From Tetrapyrgos nigripes (lineage: Eukaryota > Basidiomycota > Agaricomycetes > Agaricales > Campanellaceae): a stretch of DNA of 64,000 nt. Both the position numbers and the translations under genes were made by a program. Each line of letters begins with the position of its first letter. Within the stretch, counting starts at the first letter, position 1. Under the pieces are notes generated by a model. That model saw only the letters and a program-made list of their open reading frames with translations. It was not told the DNA's origin and searched no databases. The stretch covers positions 1 through 64,000 of the forward strand of contig JAACJM010000143.1 of the NCBI GenBank assembly GCA_013368315.1, read 5' to 3'. This document shows positions 31,790 to 41,817 of the stretch, one piece after another.

Positions 31790-32216
31790 GGTTACGAGGC
31801 CCTTTAGGCCGAGTTAACTTATGTCGACTCCCCAATTGAGTACCAAAGGTTCTCACGGGTTCTAACTTTTACACGCCACCTCAGCGCTCCGAAGTGCCCA
31901 AACACTGCCATTTCAACTGACGCTTGATACGATGTGAGTACGTCACAAGTCCTTTCTGCTGTCGACGACTACAGGCCCAACCACAATGAGCTTCAGACGT
32001 GTTTTCCTTCCCTCAGTAGCCGTTGAAAGTCACCAAGAGCCGCTCTCTGAATCACTATGGCTTCCTCCACCCAATCCAAGGTCATTTATAATTGAAGGCT
32101 TCGTTACATTGAGATATTGGGCTCTATCTGAGTTTTTACTGCATACGAAACCATTTTATTTATCCAATAATGGGCCTCGTAATTTGCCATGCGAAGCAGT
32201 GGCACCTTTCCCCAGT
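31790..32216. repeat. Dispersed 0.43-kb element, copy 1, inside the leader of the gag element
   Basis: This aligns over its length with 61757-62145. Shared words include GAGGCCCTTTAGGCC, CAATTGAGTACCAAAGGTTC, ACTTTTACACGCCACCTCAG, TTTTTACTGCATACGAAACC and TGCCATGCGAAGCAGTG. The right end carries the conserved hairpin (32186-32203) and ends CTTTCCCCAGT. It lies between gag and the primer-binding site. It may have inserted there, or the gag element may have captured it. Confidence 0.85.
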
Positions 32217-32331
32217 CGGTCAACGGTATATAGTAATGAGGCCGGAAGTAGCGGAAATAGGGTAAATGAGGTAATATCAGAGTTAAGGAGGAGCAAAGTA
32301 CAGGCGCAATAGATGAGAAGTGATTTAGAGC

Positions 32332-32352
32332 GCAAGCAAAAGGCCCATAACC
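32332..32352 (-). other. Primer-binding site of the gag-only element
   Basis: On the minus strand, immediately after the right (5') LTR, the sequence reads GGTTATGGGCCTTTTGC. GGTTATGGGCC is the site used by copia-group elements primed by a half-molecule of initiator tRNA-Met. Confidence 0.85.
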
Positions 32353-32526
32353 TGTTAGAAGGCCGTTGTTGGGTAGAAAAGTCTGAAATCTATTCTGGGT
32401 AAAAGTACAGTATATATACTAAATGTAAATCAAATAGAGAGAGGTAAAGCAGAAAAAGATAGAGGTAAAGCAGATGTCGACGGGTATCTGGATGTCCGAG
32501 GACGCACGTGTACATCATTCTCAACA
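32353..32526 (-). repeat. 5' LTR of the gag-only element
   Basis: 174 bp, 96-97% identical to the left LTR (six transitions), followed by the AACAG duplication. Confidence 0.95.
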
Positions 32527-32531
32527 AACAG

Positions 32532-33619
32532 TCTTCTGGACTGAAACAGTGGATGTGGACTGGGTCATGACTTTGTCAAATTTGTACAAGACATGTGTTT
32601 GAAGACAGAGACTGGTAGAAAACGTCTACCTAATTGGCCCACCAATAAGACACAAGCCCGAATCTCGAAGAACAAGCAGCTACGAAGAGGGGAAATAGAA
32701 AAAAATAGGGGCCTGGGAACCAGCAAGAACGGCACGGTTCGCTTCAAAATGCGAGTGAAAATTGGATTTGAACTGTGCTGCTCTCAACTACTGTACTCCC
32801 AGACTCCGATAGTCACGACATATATAGTACAAGAAGCTCACATAAATTATCTCAGTTTGATGACCTGGTCAATTGGCTGGCAGCAGGTACATACATACAT
32901 AGTACATAGTACATAGGTGAAAGCAAAAGGACTTGTAGAAATCTGACGCGACTTGGCTTATGTCATTGTTTGTTCATGGTTGGTGGCAGCTTGCGTCGGA
33001 TTGAAAAGTGGTGAGCAAGCTGCATTTAGTCTGGCAGTGACTGACAACTGTCCTGCTTCGTCTGCTTCAATGCCAAGTTCAGTCGCGTGCTATTACTTAT
33101 CATCTCTTCAAGCTTTCCAAAGAACGTATCCATCTAATAGGGTAGTGTACCAATCGAAAGATACGTTAATAGTGATTGCGCAGGGTCCACGCGTCTCTCC
33201 TTACCGCAATCTAAGTACTAGAAATTTTCAACTAAGTATTTCCTAGATATAACTAATATATTCCGCCGCTTCATCAGCAAAATGTATATCCGGCTTTTAG
33301 CGACTTTTCTGTAAGTTTTTCCGGAACTGGCTCAACTTTTCAAACCTATGTGCCCTTTCTTGGAAAAGTACCCGGGTACTTTTCAAACCTCGTCATCGTC
33401 AATCAAACTCCTGTCAAAGTACATATAAAAGTTCCATTCAAGTACTTAAAAAACTACAGTATGTAGACGCTGTAGTTCTAAAAAATACACTCGTATGGTT
33501 TAACACATGAGGGTCATCAGCCGGCCAACGGGAAACACTGGCTAAGTCTATTGCACTAGAGTGTGAACAGGATCAGTGCCGTGAACAAGCGAAACGGATA
33601 AAACTCACCAGTGACGACA
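32532..33619. other. Intergenic, with a 22-bp perfect palindrome
   Basis: No gene was recognised. GAAAAGTACCC/GGGTACTTTTC forms a perfect palindrome at 33363-33384, shortly downstream of the DUF6532-type gene's 3' end. The word ACTACAG...CTGTAGT near 33460-33478 is a second small inverted repeat. Confidence 0.5.
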
Positions 33620-36260
33620 CTACAGCCCAGTGACAACTTCATCATCACCACTACCTTCTGACCCTTCATCTTTCCTTCCCTCCTCGCTCTCCGCATTCTC
33701 ATTCAAAGCGGACATCTCCACATCACGGCTATCATTCTCCCCATCATCCTGAGCTGACGCTGCAATTTCTGAAGGGATGGCGTGCTTTGCTTGAGCAAGG
33801 AGTTCATCTGGGTCAATGTCCGGAAGCTCCCAATCTTCAGCAGGGTCGGGTGTGGGTGGTTCAGATGCTGTAGACTTCTTGTTGAGCTTGGGCTTGGAGA
33901 CAGGCTTCAAAAGGTGCTTCTCAGCGCTTTGAATGATGCAATCCCACTGTCCCGCACTGCATCGGTTAATGTTTTTGATAGGATTCACGGCGAAATGGGA
34001 ATGTAGATTGGTAGTCATTTCAAACCGGACCACCTTCCCCTCCAGCGTGACATCCCGGTCGCCCCAAATTGCTGAAGAAAAGTGACCATCGACTCCGGAG
34101 GGAATGACTTCGTTTCCAGATGAGTAAAATGTAAATGCCCGATGGACCTGTACCAAATCAGCATACTATCTCTCAACAAGGCATCAATAACGCACCGCCA
34201 AGATGGACAAAACCATAGCACCCGTGGGACGCTCGGATAGACGTTGGTCTGCGGTGACCTTTGCAATGGCCTTCAGGTGTTCAGCAAATGTCTTCAAGAT
34301 GATGAACGACTGGAAGGGACCCTGAAAAGTTTTTAGCGACCTGGTTTGTCAATACAGTAGACAAAAACTCACTGCGTACATGGTCTTACCATTCATTTCG
34401 ACGGCATGCGAGTAATAGTAAGGGTGAGACTTGTAATCACCAGTGGTCTGCTCTTTGACATAACATCGACATTCCTCAGGGGTAGATAGGCCCTCACGTT
34501 GGAAAAGCTGCTCAATAGCCTTCAGAGCTGCCTTGCCTATGCTGTTACACCATGAGTTGAGTCTTTCCTGGGTCTAAGAAAGAAGAGTTGATGAGTAACA
34601 TGCAGAGTCTCGATGAAAAAACCCATACCAAAGTCTCGATGACTTTACCTGTGTTAAACTCCGTGAAACACTGGCATATATCCTCTGGCATTACATCTTC
34701 CCAAGTCTGTTCGAGCTCGTTGACATTGGGACTAGTCCAAGCAATGAGGCAACCGGTAAATTCGATAATTGCAGGAATAAACTTGTCTTTGAATGCGGTT
34801 TGGACAGCTTCAGGAAGATTACCAAGGCGAATCCCCCTTTTCTTGATGCTGGTAGGAGCGACATAATCTTCCGAGTTTGTAGGTTCAACCTTGACGATGG
34901 TAGGCTATGTGGATTTTCCAGTCAGACTCTGAATAGAATTATAACTATCACTCACCTGTACAACAGCTGCCAGAGACTTGGCCTTGATTTTGATAGATCT
35001 ACCAGTGGCACTGGTAACCTCAGGATTTTCTTCATCGTCGCCTTTTTTGTCCCCAAATCCACCATATTCGTAGTCAGCATCCTCGCCGTCCTTAGTCTCG
35101 CTGGCTTCTACATTGGAGACAGGGTTCTTGGTGTCGGGTCCCGAAGTAGAAGAAGATATCGTCGAGACTTGTTTCTGTGTTGACCATTGTGGGCGAAGGC
35201 CTTGAGGACCCTTCTTGGACTTTTTCGCAGGCAGCTCGGACGTCCTGGATGGAGAGGGAAATTAACCGGACTCGCCAAAAATAGAAATCAATAGAATTCC
35301 ACAAACACGTTGGACCTGGGAGACTCCGTTCTTTTTGCTGACACCTGTGCATGCAGTTCTCCTTTCTTCCTACTACCACTGACCCGAGCCTTCTTTGGAG
35401 CTGGCTTGTCGTTGTCTGAGTTGTCTAGGCCGGCCTCAACGTTGTCGTCAACATCACCTTGTGGATGTTCCGAGGCAACGTCTTCGAGTGTTGTAGGCGC
35501 TGGTAAGCATAACTTCAGTTTTTTTTTGTCTGTTTAGCTAAAAGTGCAAAACTACTCACCTTCAGGAGTTCTGGAATCTGCAAGACCTTAGGTGAGCTAC
35601 TATTCATTTCAAACTAAGCTCATCCAGACGACTTACCCTGATTTTTAGCAGTAGAACTCCGTTTGCGTTTCATCTTGTCTTCAACAGTTCTCTCTGAACT
35701 GGTCTCGGAGTCTGGGTGATGGGTCAGTATTACCATCTGACATATACACCATTTTACTCACTGGTTTTCACGTTGGTTTCAGGTTCTTCTACGGCGGTGC
35801 CAGTCGCTTTGAATTTATAACTAGTCAGTTGCAAAGTGTAGTATTAACGAGATATGGTCAATGCTATACCTGGTTTAGGGTTTGCCTTCTTTTTCATAGT
35901 GCTTTTGGGGGGATGATTTGTGTTTTTCTCCGCGTCTTTGTCTTCCTGGAGCATGCGGTCCTCAAGTTCAGCAGTCCTAGTGATGGCGTTGTTCCTGGCG
36001 GTTACCCGGGCTGCTTTGTCTGTGGCCTTGGCCAACTTCTCAGTGTTGACCTCATCACTACTGCGTCTGGGAGCAGGCATGTCTGGTTTTGCTGAATGAG
36101 GGTCCCGTGTTCCCCGCAGTGCCATACCATTCCCTGCTTGCACTGGTGGTGCACTTCCTTTTTTCGGTTTCGGAAGGTTGTCGTTGAGAGCAACTGCTGC
36201 GGGAGCTGCCGTTGCTGGAACTCTTGGGCGACGAGCATTTGGACGATTGACGGAAGACAT
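33620..36260 (-). CDS. DUF6532-type protein, probably intact
   Basis: Exon 1 runs from the ATG at 36260 to about 35870: Ala/Pro-rich, then a charged helix with KLAKATDKAARVTARNNAI and EDRMLQEDKDAEKNTNHPP, a signature of this agaricomycete family. Short exons follow (about 35812-35763, 35711-35640 and one ending near 35570), then 35500-35350, with lysine-rich nuclear-type linkers (KKARVSGSRKKGEL, AKKSKKGPQGLRPQ). The conserved C-terminal domain is spread over 34900-33800: RGIRLGNLPEAVQTAFKDKF, SWCNSIGKAALKAIEQLF, GPFQSFIILKTFAEHLKAI, GHFSSAIWGDRDVTLEGKV and an acidic tail ending DDEVVTGL. All joins I tried keep the frame open with GT-AG introns of 45-70 nt. The function is unknown; basic patches suggest a nuclear protein. 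It is divergent from the Plavaka-type transposase gene with starts 440 bp apart. Genes of this family are very numerous in agaricomycetes, so a link to mobile DNA is possible but unproven. Confidence 0.72.
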
Positions 36261-36698
36261 GGTTAGTGAACTGCACGGGTATCCCGCGGGTACTTTTGGC
36301 ACGACCCGTACCCGTACCCGTGCGCAAAAATACCCACGGGTCACGCTGCTAGCAGGGCGTGAACTCAAGACCTCGCAAAATTGGGTCCTCAAATCAGTAC
36401 GCAGTTAACCGTTAAGCTATTTCAACATTATTACAGTTAATTGCGTGCAATATTGGGGTGTCTAGAGCCACCTGAAGGGGCCACGGGTCCGGAGATCACT
36501 ACCCGTACCTGTACCCGCGAGACCCGTACCCGCAACCCGTGGCAACCCGCGCAACCCGTGCTTTTCACTAGACATGGTGCGATTGGTTTGACTTTGATGG
36601 TTTGACTTTGACAAATTTTTTTTTTTTTTGCTGCTTGATTAGTCAAGCATATCAACCAAGCTTCCACTACCTCCGCTGTTTGGCACAGCTCTTTTGCC
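36261..36698. promoter_or_regulatory. Divergent spacer with CCCGTA repeats and a tRNA-like scrap
   Basis: This 438-bp region must hold both promoters. It contains two clusters of CCCGTA/CCCGCG words (about 36276-36345 and 36478-36560) on either side of a tRNA-like segment (36345-36426), then a T-run (36617-36630) 70 bp before the transposase ATG. The order suggests a SINE-like insertion between the two genes. Confidence 0.5.
36345..36426 (-). repeat. tRNA-derived SINE-like head
   Basis: On the minus strand TAGCTTAACGGTTAACTGC fits an RNA polymerase III A box. About 45 nt on, GAGTTCACGCCC is a fair B box (9 of 11 positions by eye). The intervening text (GATTTGAGGACCC) has the length of an anticodon arm, but I cannot form a full acceptor stem, so this is not an intact tRNA gene. 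Confidence 0.4.
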
Positions 36699-39600
36699 AT
36701 GGTCCGCCAGATCAAGCGTGTACAATGCCCTGAATGTGGACTCAAAGTCAAGAGTGAGGGTGGCCTCAAGAGACACATAGAAGCTAAACACGCAGAGCCT
36801 CAACCTGACCCTCCTGCACCTCGTTTTCCCACTCCGGATCTCAATTCTTTTAATACACCCCCTCCACAGTCTCGTCCACCATCACCCGTATTTTCTTCTC
36901 AGCGTTCGCCACGGCACAGACAGAATGGATCTCCAGTCCGTCTTCAATGGTCAGCGGCGCCCCTAGATTTGAGAAAGTACGGTACCCATGTCGAAATGGC
37001 ACATCCCATTCTGGATGGTAAGAATTAATTCTCTCTCAATACTTGGTGGTGTTTCTGACCTACATATATACAGGCACTCCCTGTGATCAAAACGGTTATG
37101 ATCTACCCGAAAACAACCTACCGGCTCCTGTCGTCAATGACAACGAATTCGATGACTGGGCGCCATTCCAGAATGCAACAGAGTTCAAGTTGGCAGAGTT
37201 TTTGTACCACAAAGTCCAGATGTCTGCGGGTGACATCGATACCCTCTCGCAACTCATCTCCGAGCTCATGGCCCCTGAACGATCAGACAATGTCCCTTTC
37301 CATAATCACCGGGAGATGTATGGTCTTATTGATGCCATCCGTCAAGGCGAGATCCAATGGGAGAGTTTTACTGTCAAGTTCAACAGTGACTTACCAGAGG
37401 ATCAGAGCCCATTGCCAGCATGGAAACAGCAGGAGTATCAAGTCTGGTTTCGGGATCCACTTGCCATCATGGAGCAAATGTTGGCAAATCCGAGTTTTAA
37501 GACCGAGATGGACGTTTCGCCCAAAAGACTGTTCAAGAATGGGAAGCGACTGTACCGGGATTTGATGACGGGTAATTGGGCATGGACTCAGTGTGTATGT
37601 GTTTCTCCTTCTGTCCATTTTCATTAAGGGCTAACTCCACTTCATAGGACGAGATCGCGGAAGATGAAAGTACTCACGGTGCCATGTTCTGTCCAGTAAT
37701 CCTCGGCAGTGACAAAACGACTGTATCAGTTGCGACTGGGCAAAGCGACTACTACCCACTGTATATTTCCTTGGAAACATCCATTCCTCAGTCAGACGTG
37801 CACATCGAAATGCCGTAGCCCTGCTCGGTTTTCTTGCAATCCCTAAAAGTGAGTAGTTCATTATTATACATTATTCAAGTTTCCTTACGCATTGTCACTT
37901 CTAGCTTCACAAGACCATGCCGGTGGTGCTGATTTTCGGAAATTTCGCCGACAGCTATTCCACACATCCCTCGAGCATGTTCTTTCTAGTCTAAAACCCT
38001 ACATGACATCTCCGAAAGTCACAAAATGCGCAGACGGCCACTACCGACGTGTTATCTACGGTCTGGGTCCTTATATCGCTGACTATCCAGAGCAAGCGCT
38101 GCTAGCCTGTATAGTACAGGGTTGGTGTCCAAGGTACAACATCTTTCTCTATTATCCGTATAAATACTGATGATAAATGATAAAGATGTACTGCTCCGCC
38201 AGATGATCTTGACTCGGTGCCCGGAAGGAGAAGTCATGAGCATACAGACTCATTGTTTGCTGGTGAGGGATGCTCTCTAAAGGAGTTGTGGGATGATTAT
38301 GGAATTGTCACCGACCTTCAGGTGCATTCTCATCTGCTATTATTACCCCTTACAAATTGATGAAGTCCTCCCATAGCCTTTCACTCGTTCTTTCCCTCGG
38401 GCAGACATACATGAGTTGTTATCACCCGACCTCCTTCATCAAATAATCAAGGGCACCTTCAAGGACCATCTTGTAGATTGGGTCTTTGAGTACATTGATG
38501 CGACATACTCAAAGCAAGAGGCAAGCCAGCGTAAGGCCGATATTGACAGAAGGTCCGTTTATGAGCTCCACTATAGGCTCGATGTCTTGATGATATTTTC
38601 TTCTAGAATCTCAATCACATCACCTTACGCAGGTCTTCGTCAGTTTCACGAGGGCCGTGGGTTTAAGCAATGGACCGGAGATGATTCAAAAGGGCTGATG
38701 AAGGTGAGTAATAGTCTTTCTTTTAGCGAGTCTCATCTCATTGTATCACATAAGATTTTCCTTCCAGCAATTGTCGGCCATGTCCCACCACAGATGGTCA
38801 GGGCTGTAGCTGACTTCATGGAGTTCTGCTACCTCGTTAGGCGCAGCGTCATTGATGAAGACGCTCTCAATGCTATTGATGACGCTGTTTCTCGCTTCCA
38901 TCGCAATCGGGAAATCTTCAGGACCAGCGGTATACGTCCTGACGGCTTTTCCTTACCTCGCCAGCATTCCATGATACACTATCGACCGCTTATCCAGCAG
39001 TTTGGGGCTCCTAATGGGCTTTGCTCATCAATCACGGAGTCCAAACACATCAAGGCCGTCAAACGTCCCTGGCGCCGCTCCAGCCGCAACAAACCTCTTG
39101 GTCAGATGCTCCTCACAAATCAACGCTTGGACAAGCTGGCAGCATATCGCGTCGATCTCGAGTCAAGAGACAAACTCCAACCACCCAAAGGCTACCTCAA
39201 GAGGATACAAGACTCTTTACCGCCCCCACTACCCCCTGACAACGGAGATAATGAAGATGAAGGGCCAGTTGATGAACCATTTTCTCAGGGAGACGTGAAA
39301 TTATCCAAGCGTGCTGGTGAGTTGTTTTGCAGAGCCTTATACTACTATACTAAAACGAATGTCATCTAGCTAAAGGAGTTCCGAGAACCCTGACGGATCT
39401 GGCTGTGTATGTCTCGCAGCCTTCCCTTCCTGTTTTGATACGACATTTTCTGTACAACCAACGCTACCTGGATGCACCCCTTGGCCAACGAGGATGTGAC
39501 GTGCCCATCAACCAGTGTCCCAACTTCCTTGATGACCATCCGGTCTATCTCCATAACTCGGCCCAAGCTACCTTTTTTGCTCCCAGTGACATGTCCGGTC

Positions 39601-40046
39601 TAGGTGGAATGCGTCGTGAACGGCTTCGAGCTGTCAAATCTTGGTTCGGGGGTGCTGCACGTTACGACTGTGTTTTTATGGAAGGGGATACATTAGAGGA
39701 TGGTTTCTCGGGCCTACTTGTAGGCCGAGTCTTCATGTTTTTCCGGTTCTCCTTTGAAGGTCGAGTCTATCCCTGTGCTCTTATCCATTGGTTCTCAACT
39801 ATTGGAAATGGGCCTTGTGATCTGACTGGCCTGTGGATGGTCCAACCGGACTTCGACAGGGAGGGAAATCCTAACCTTGAGGTTATTCACCTCGACTGTA
39901 TTTACAGGGGCGCTCATTTGATTGGCATTACAGGCGATACTCATTTGCCGGCTACCGGGATTGCAGCCAGTGATTCTTTGGATGCCTATGAGGCTTTTTA
40001 TGTTAACAAGTACATAGATTATCATGCGCATGAGATAGCTTTTTGA
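36699..40046 (+). pseudogene. Plavaka/KDZ-type DNA transposase gene, nine exons, one frameshift
   Basis: Exons: 36699-37017, 37074-37594, 37648-37848, 37905-38133, 38186-38321, 38376-38552, 38607-38703, 38755-39316 and 39370-40046, all with GT-AG introns of 51-56 nt. The N-terminus has a C2H2 finger (CPECGLKVKSEGGLKRHIEA). The conserved blocks are in order: MSAGDIDTLSQLISEL, QVWFRDPLAIMEQML, GNWAWTQ, VILGSDKTTVSVATGQ, GPYIADYPEQALLACIVQGW, ADIHELLSPDLLHQIIKGTF, EGRGFKQWTGDDSKGLMK, LCSSITESKHIKAVKRPWRR and MLLTNQRLDKLAA. These match the large agaricomycete transposase group called Plavaka (KDZ-like). A single-base loss at about 37771-37774 shifts exon 3 and reaches a TAG at about 37818; everything after it is open in the original frame. 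Either the copy was recently inactivated or this is a sequencing error. I found no terminal repeats. Confidence 0.88.
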
Positions 40047-40217
40047 TAGTTTGCGACTGCGTGTACACTGTATGTAGTAAACAAAATTCCCATAGTCCGA
40101 GTCAAAGCGCGAGTCAGTGCCCGAGACGTAGTAGGGATTAAGTAATCAGGGCTTCCTGGTGACGACAACAACTATTAAAAATTTTCTTTGTCGTTCTGTG
40201 TCTCCTTCCGTCTACTC
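40047..40217. other. Spacer between the transposase and the coiled-coil gene
   Basis: 170 bp; no motif recognised. Confidence 0.3.
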
Positions 40218-41111
40218 ATGAAACGAGAGGCTGAGCTCGTTGAGCCTCGGACACCCAAGAGGCAAAACACCTTGTAAGCTTTACCCTCGTTATACATACT
40301 TGTCTCAAACTTGTCTACTCTTTGCTGGTTGCGAAGAGTTATAGAGTCCTCGCAGTCCCCAGAGGTGCTTGTGCATAGCACACCTTGTAAAGCAGAGCCA
40401 CGACATTCTCCTGATGTCTTTTCCAGGACCGAAGAAATGTATCTACTGCGCAAGATTTTGTTCTATTATTGTGATTGATATTCAGCAACTTTTGGCAGTG
40501 ATGATCTCGTTGAGGGCAATACAACAATAGTATCAACAAAGTACGTGAATTATAATCTCGAAACATTTTTCAATTGACAGTAGCCTAGCATTACAGAGTC
40601 CCCAAGCAAAACGGATCTATTAGGTCGTGATGAGAATCAAACTGATAAAGAGGCGAGGATCAACGAACTGCGAGAGCAGTATAGCAAGGATCTGGGAAGG
40701 GTAAAATTTTGGAAGGACCCGAGCATGATCGATATTCCAGTAGGCAGTGAGTGCTCACCTTTATCATACCATTTTTGTCTAGTGATCACTGTTACAGAAC
40801 CTCGTCCTTTTCTGATACGCAGATACGGCAATCCTCCTTCTCCCGTCTCCCAATGCAAGAAACGAATTGACCAGCTAGCAGACACGTTGTATGACTCAAA
40901 CCTGCGATGCGAAGCCCTGTCATTGAACCTACAGGCAGCTTCTTACGCTCTTGAATCGGCTGAACGGGAACGGGATCGTGCTGTTGAAGAGCATACGAAG
41001 TTGCGCAAAGAGGTTGTAGGACTTCATTGTGAGTTGAGACGCCTGCAAGACCGCATTAAAACTGGCGGGTGGGACCTGATACGTCTTTCAGACTCGGTAG
41101 ATATAGTGTAA
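40218..41111 (+). CDS. Small coiled-coil protein gene next to the transposase
   Basis: The ATG at 40218 opens MKREAELVEPRTPKRQNT. After a 63-nt intron (40274-40336) it continues VIESSQSPEVLVHSTPC. The middle is uncertain: a stop at about 40470 means another intron near 40440-40600. From about 40592 the frame reads SPSKTDLLGRDENQTDKEAR and DLGRVKFWKDPSMIDIPVG. A 51-nt intron (40747-40797) then leads to a long C-terminal coiled coil (CKKRIDQLADTLYDSNLRC, ESAERERDRAVEEHTKLRKE, HCELRRLQDRIK) ending at 41111. The basic, Ser/Pro-rich start suggests a nuclear protein. I do not recognise the family. It is on the same strand as the transposase, 170 bp downstream. Confidence 0.55.
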
Positions 41112-41580
41112 TTGTAACTTACTACTAAGTACTCTTAAAGTTTGTGAAAAGCTCTAACGAAAACCCCTGCGTGCCCGGGACAAAGTACAAGCCTCAAAAA
41201 AAAGGCACAGCTCGATCAAAGACGCGTAAAAAAAGCTCCGGCAAACCTTTGATCAGTAAAAGCGTCGAAAACCGCATCAAAACCCCGAAAACCCGGATGT
41301 ACGTTTTACTGATGTTTCAATACTTGTGAAAACGGTCTCAAGTATACCTCTCACTTGAGGTATACTTCCCTTATATATGCCTTCATTTCGCATATTTGCG
41401 GAAACGGCGGAAAATATGCACAAATGAACCTCCGTTTTCACAAATATGTGAAAGTGGGGGGTAAATATGTCCCAAACTTCTCCTAAATATCACTCCGCTT
41501 TAAAAGCAAGGAAAATTTGTGCATATTTTCTACACTTTCGCATATTTTACTCTGTCACTTTTTGTGGTGTAGTATACAGG
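41112..41580. other. Intergenic with a perfect 10-bp-stem hairpin and CATATTT words
   Basis: AGTATACCTC-tcactt-GAGGTATACT forms a perfect hairpin at 41341-41366, about 230 bp after the coiled-coil gene. The words GCATATTT, GAAAATATGCAC and GTGCATATTTTC recur in both orientations between 41390 and 41550 (a weak inverted repeat), ending in CTGTCACTTTTTGTGGTG. Possibly a small degraded TIR element. Confidence 0.45.
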
Positions 41581-41817
41581 CTAGTCGTACATCGTAGCGA
41601 GGTCCACAACACGAAACCACCAGGTTTGGCTCCAGGAGGTTGACAGCCGGGTTACCGCCTGCTCCAACGTATACACACCTTCCGGGTTCAAACTTGCAGC
41701 ACCTGCTCGCTTTCCCGCCTTGGGATCTTTCTGCAACTCCGACTCGTCTCTCTTCTGGATAGCCTCCTTGGGGAGTTCATCTACAGCCTTGTCACCGACG
41801 AATTTTTGTTGGGTCAT
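41581..41817 (-). CDS. Small hypothetical protein, 78 residues
   Basis: The frame starts with a true ATG (MTQQKFVGDKAVDELPKEA), is rich in Lys, Glu, Asp and Ala, and ends VVDLATMYD. The first 55 residues (SELQKDPKAGKRAGAASLNP) have the composition of small, soluble stress-related fungal proteins. The last 20 may be read-through of a missed intron, since a GTGTATAC donor-like site lies near 41672. Family unknown. Confidence 0.4.
   Translation of the reverse strand: MTQQKFVGDKAVDELPKEAIQKRDESELQKDPKAGKRAGAASLNPEGVYTLEQAVTRLSTSWSQTWWFRVVDLATMYD

Larger units (their letters stand above)
30620..32526 (-). mobile_element. Short copia-type LTR element carrying only gag (TR-GAG-like), 1907 bp
   Basis: Two 174-bp LTRs (30620-30793 and 32353-32526) start TGTTAGAAGG and end CTCAACA. 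They differ at six positions, all transitions. The element is flanked by a perfect 5-bp duplication AACAG (30615-30619 and 32527-32531). Read on the minus strand, the sequence just inside the right LTR is GGTTATGGGCC, the copia-type primer-binding site matching an internal part of initiator tRNA-Met. GTGGGGGAA just before the left LTR is the polypurine tract. Between them only gag is found: no protease, integrase, RT or RNase H. It therefore depends on enzymes from another element. Confidence 0.95.

Noticed and set aside
31790..32216. Helitron interpretation of the dispersed 0.43-kb element
   Set aside because: A terminal hairpin is present, but neither end shows the TC start or CTRR end, and the hairpin family at 14.3-15.6 kb has true inverted termini.
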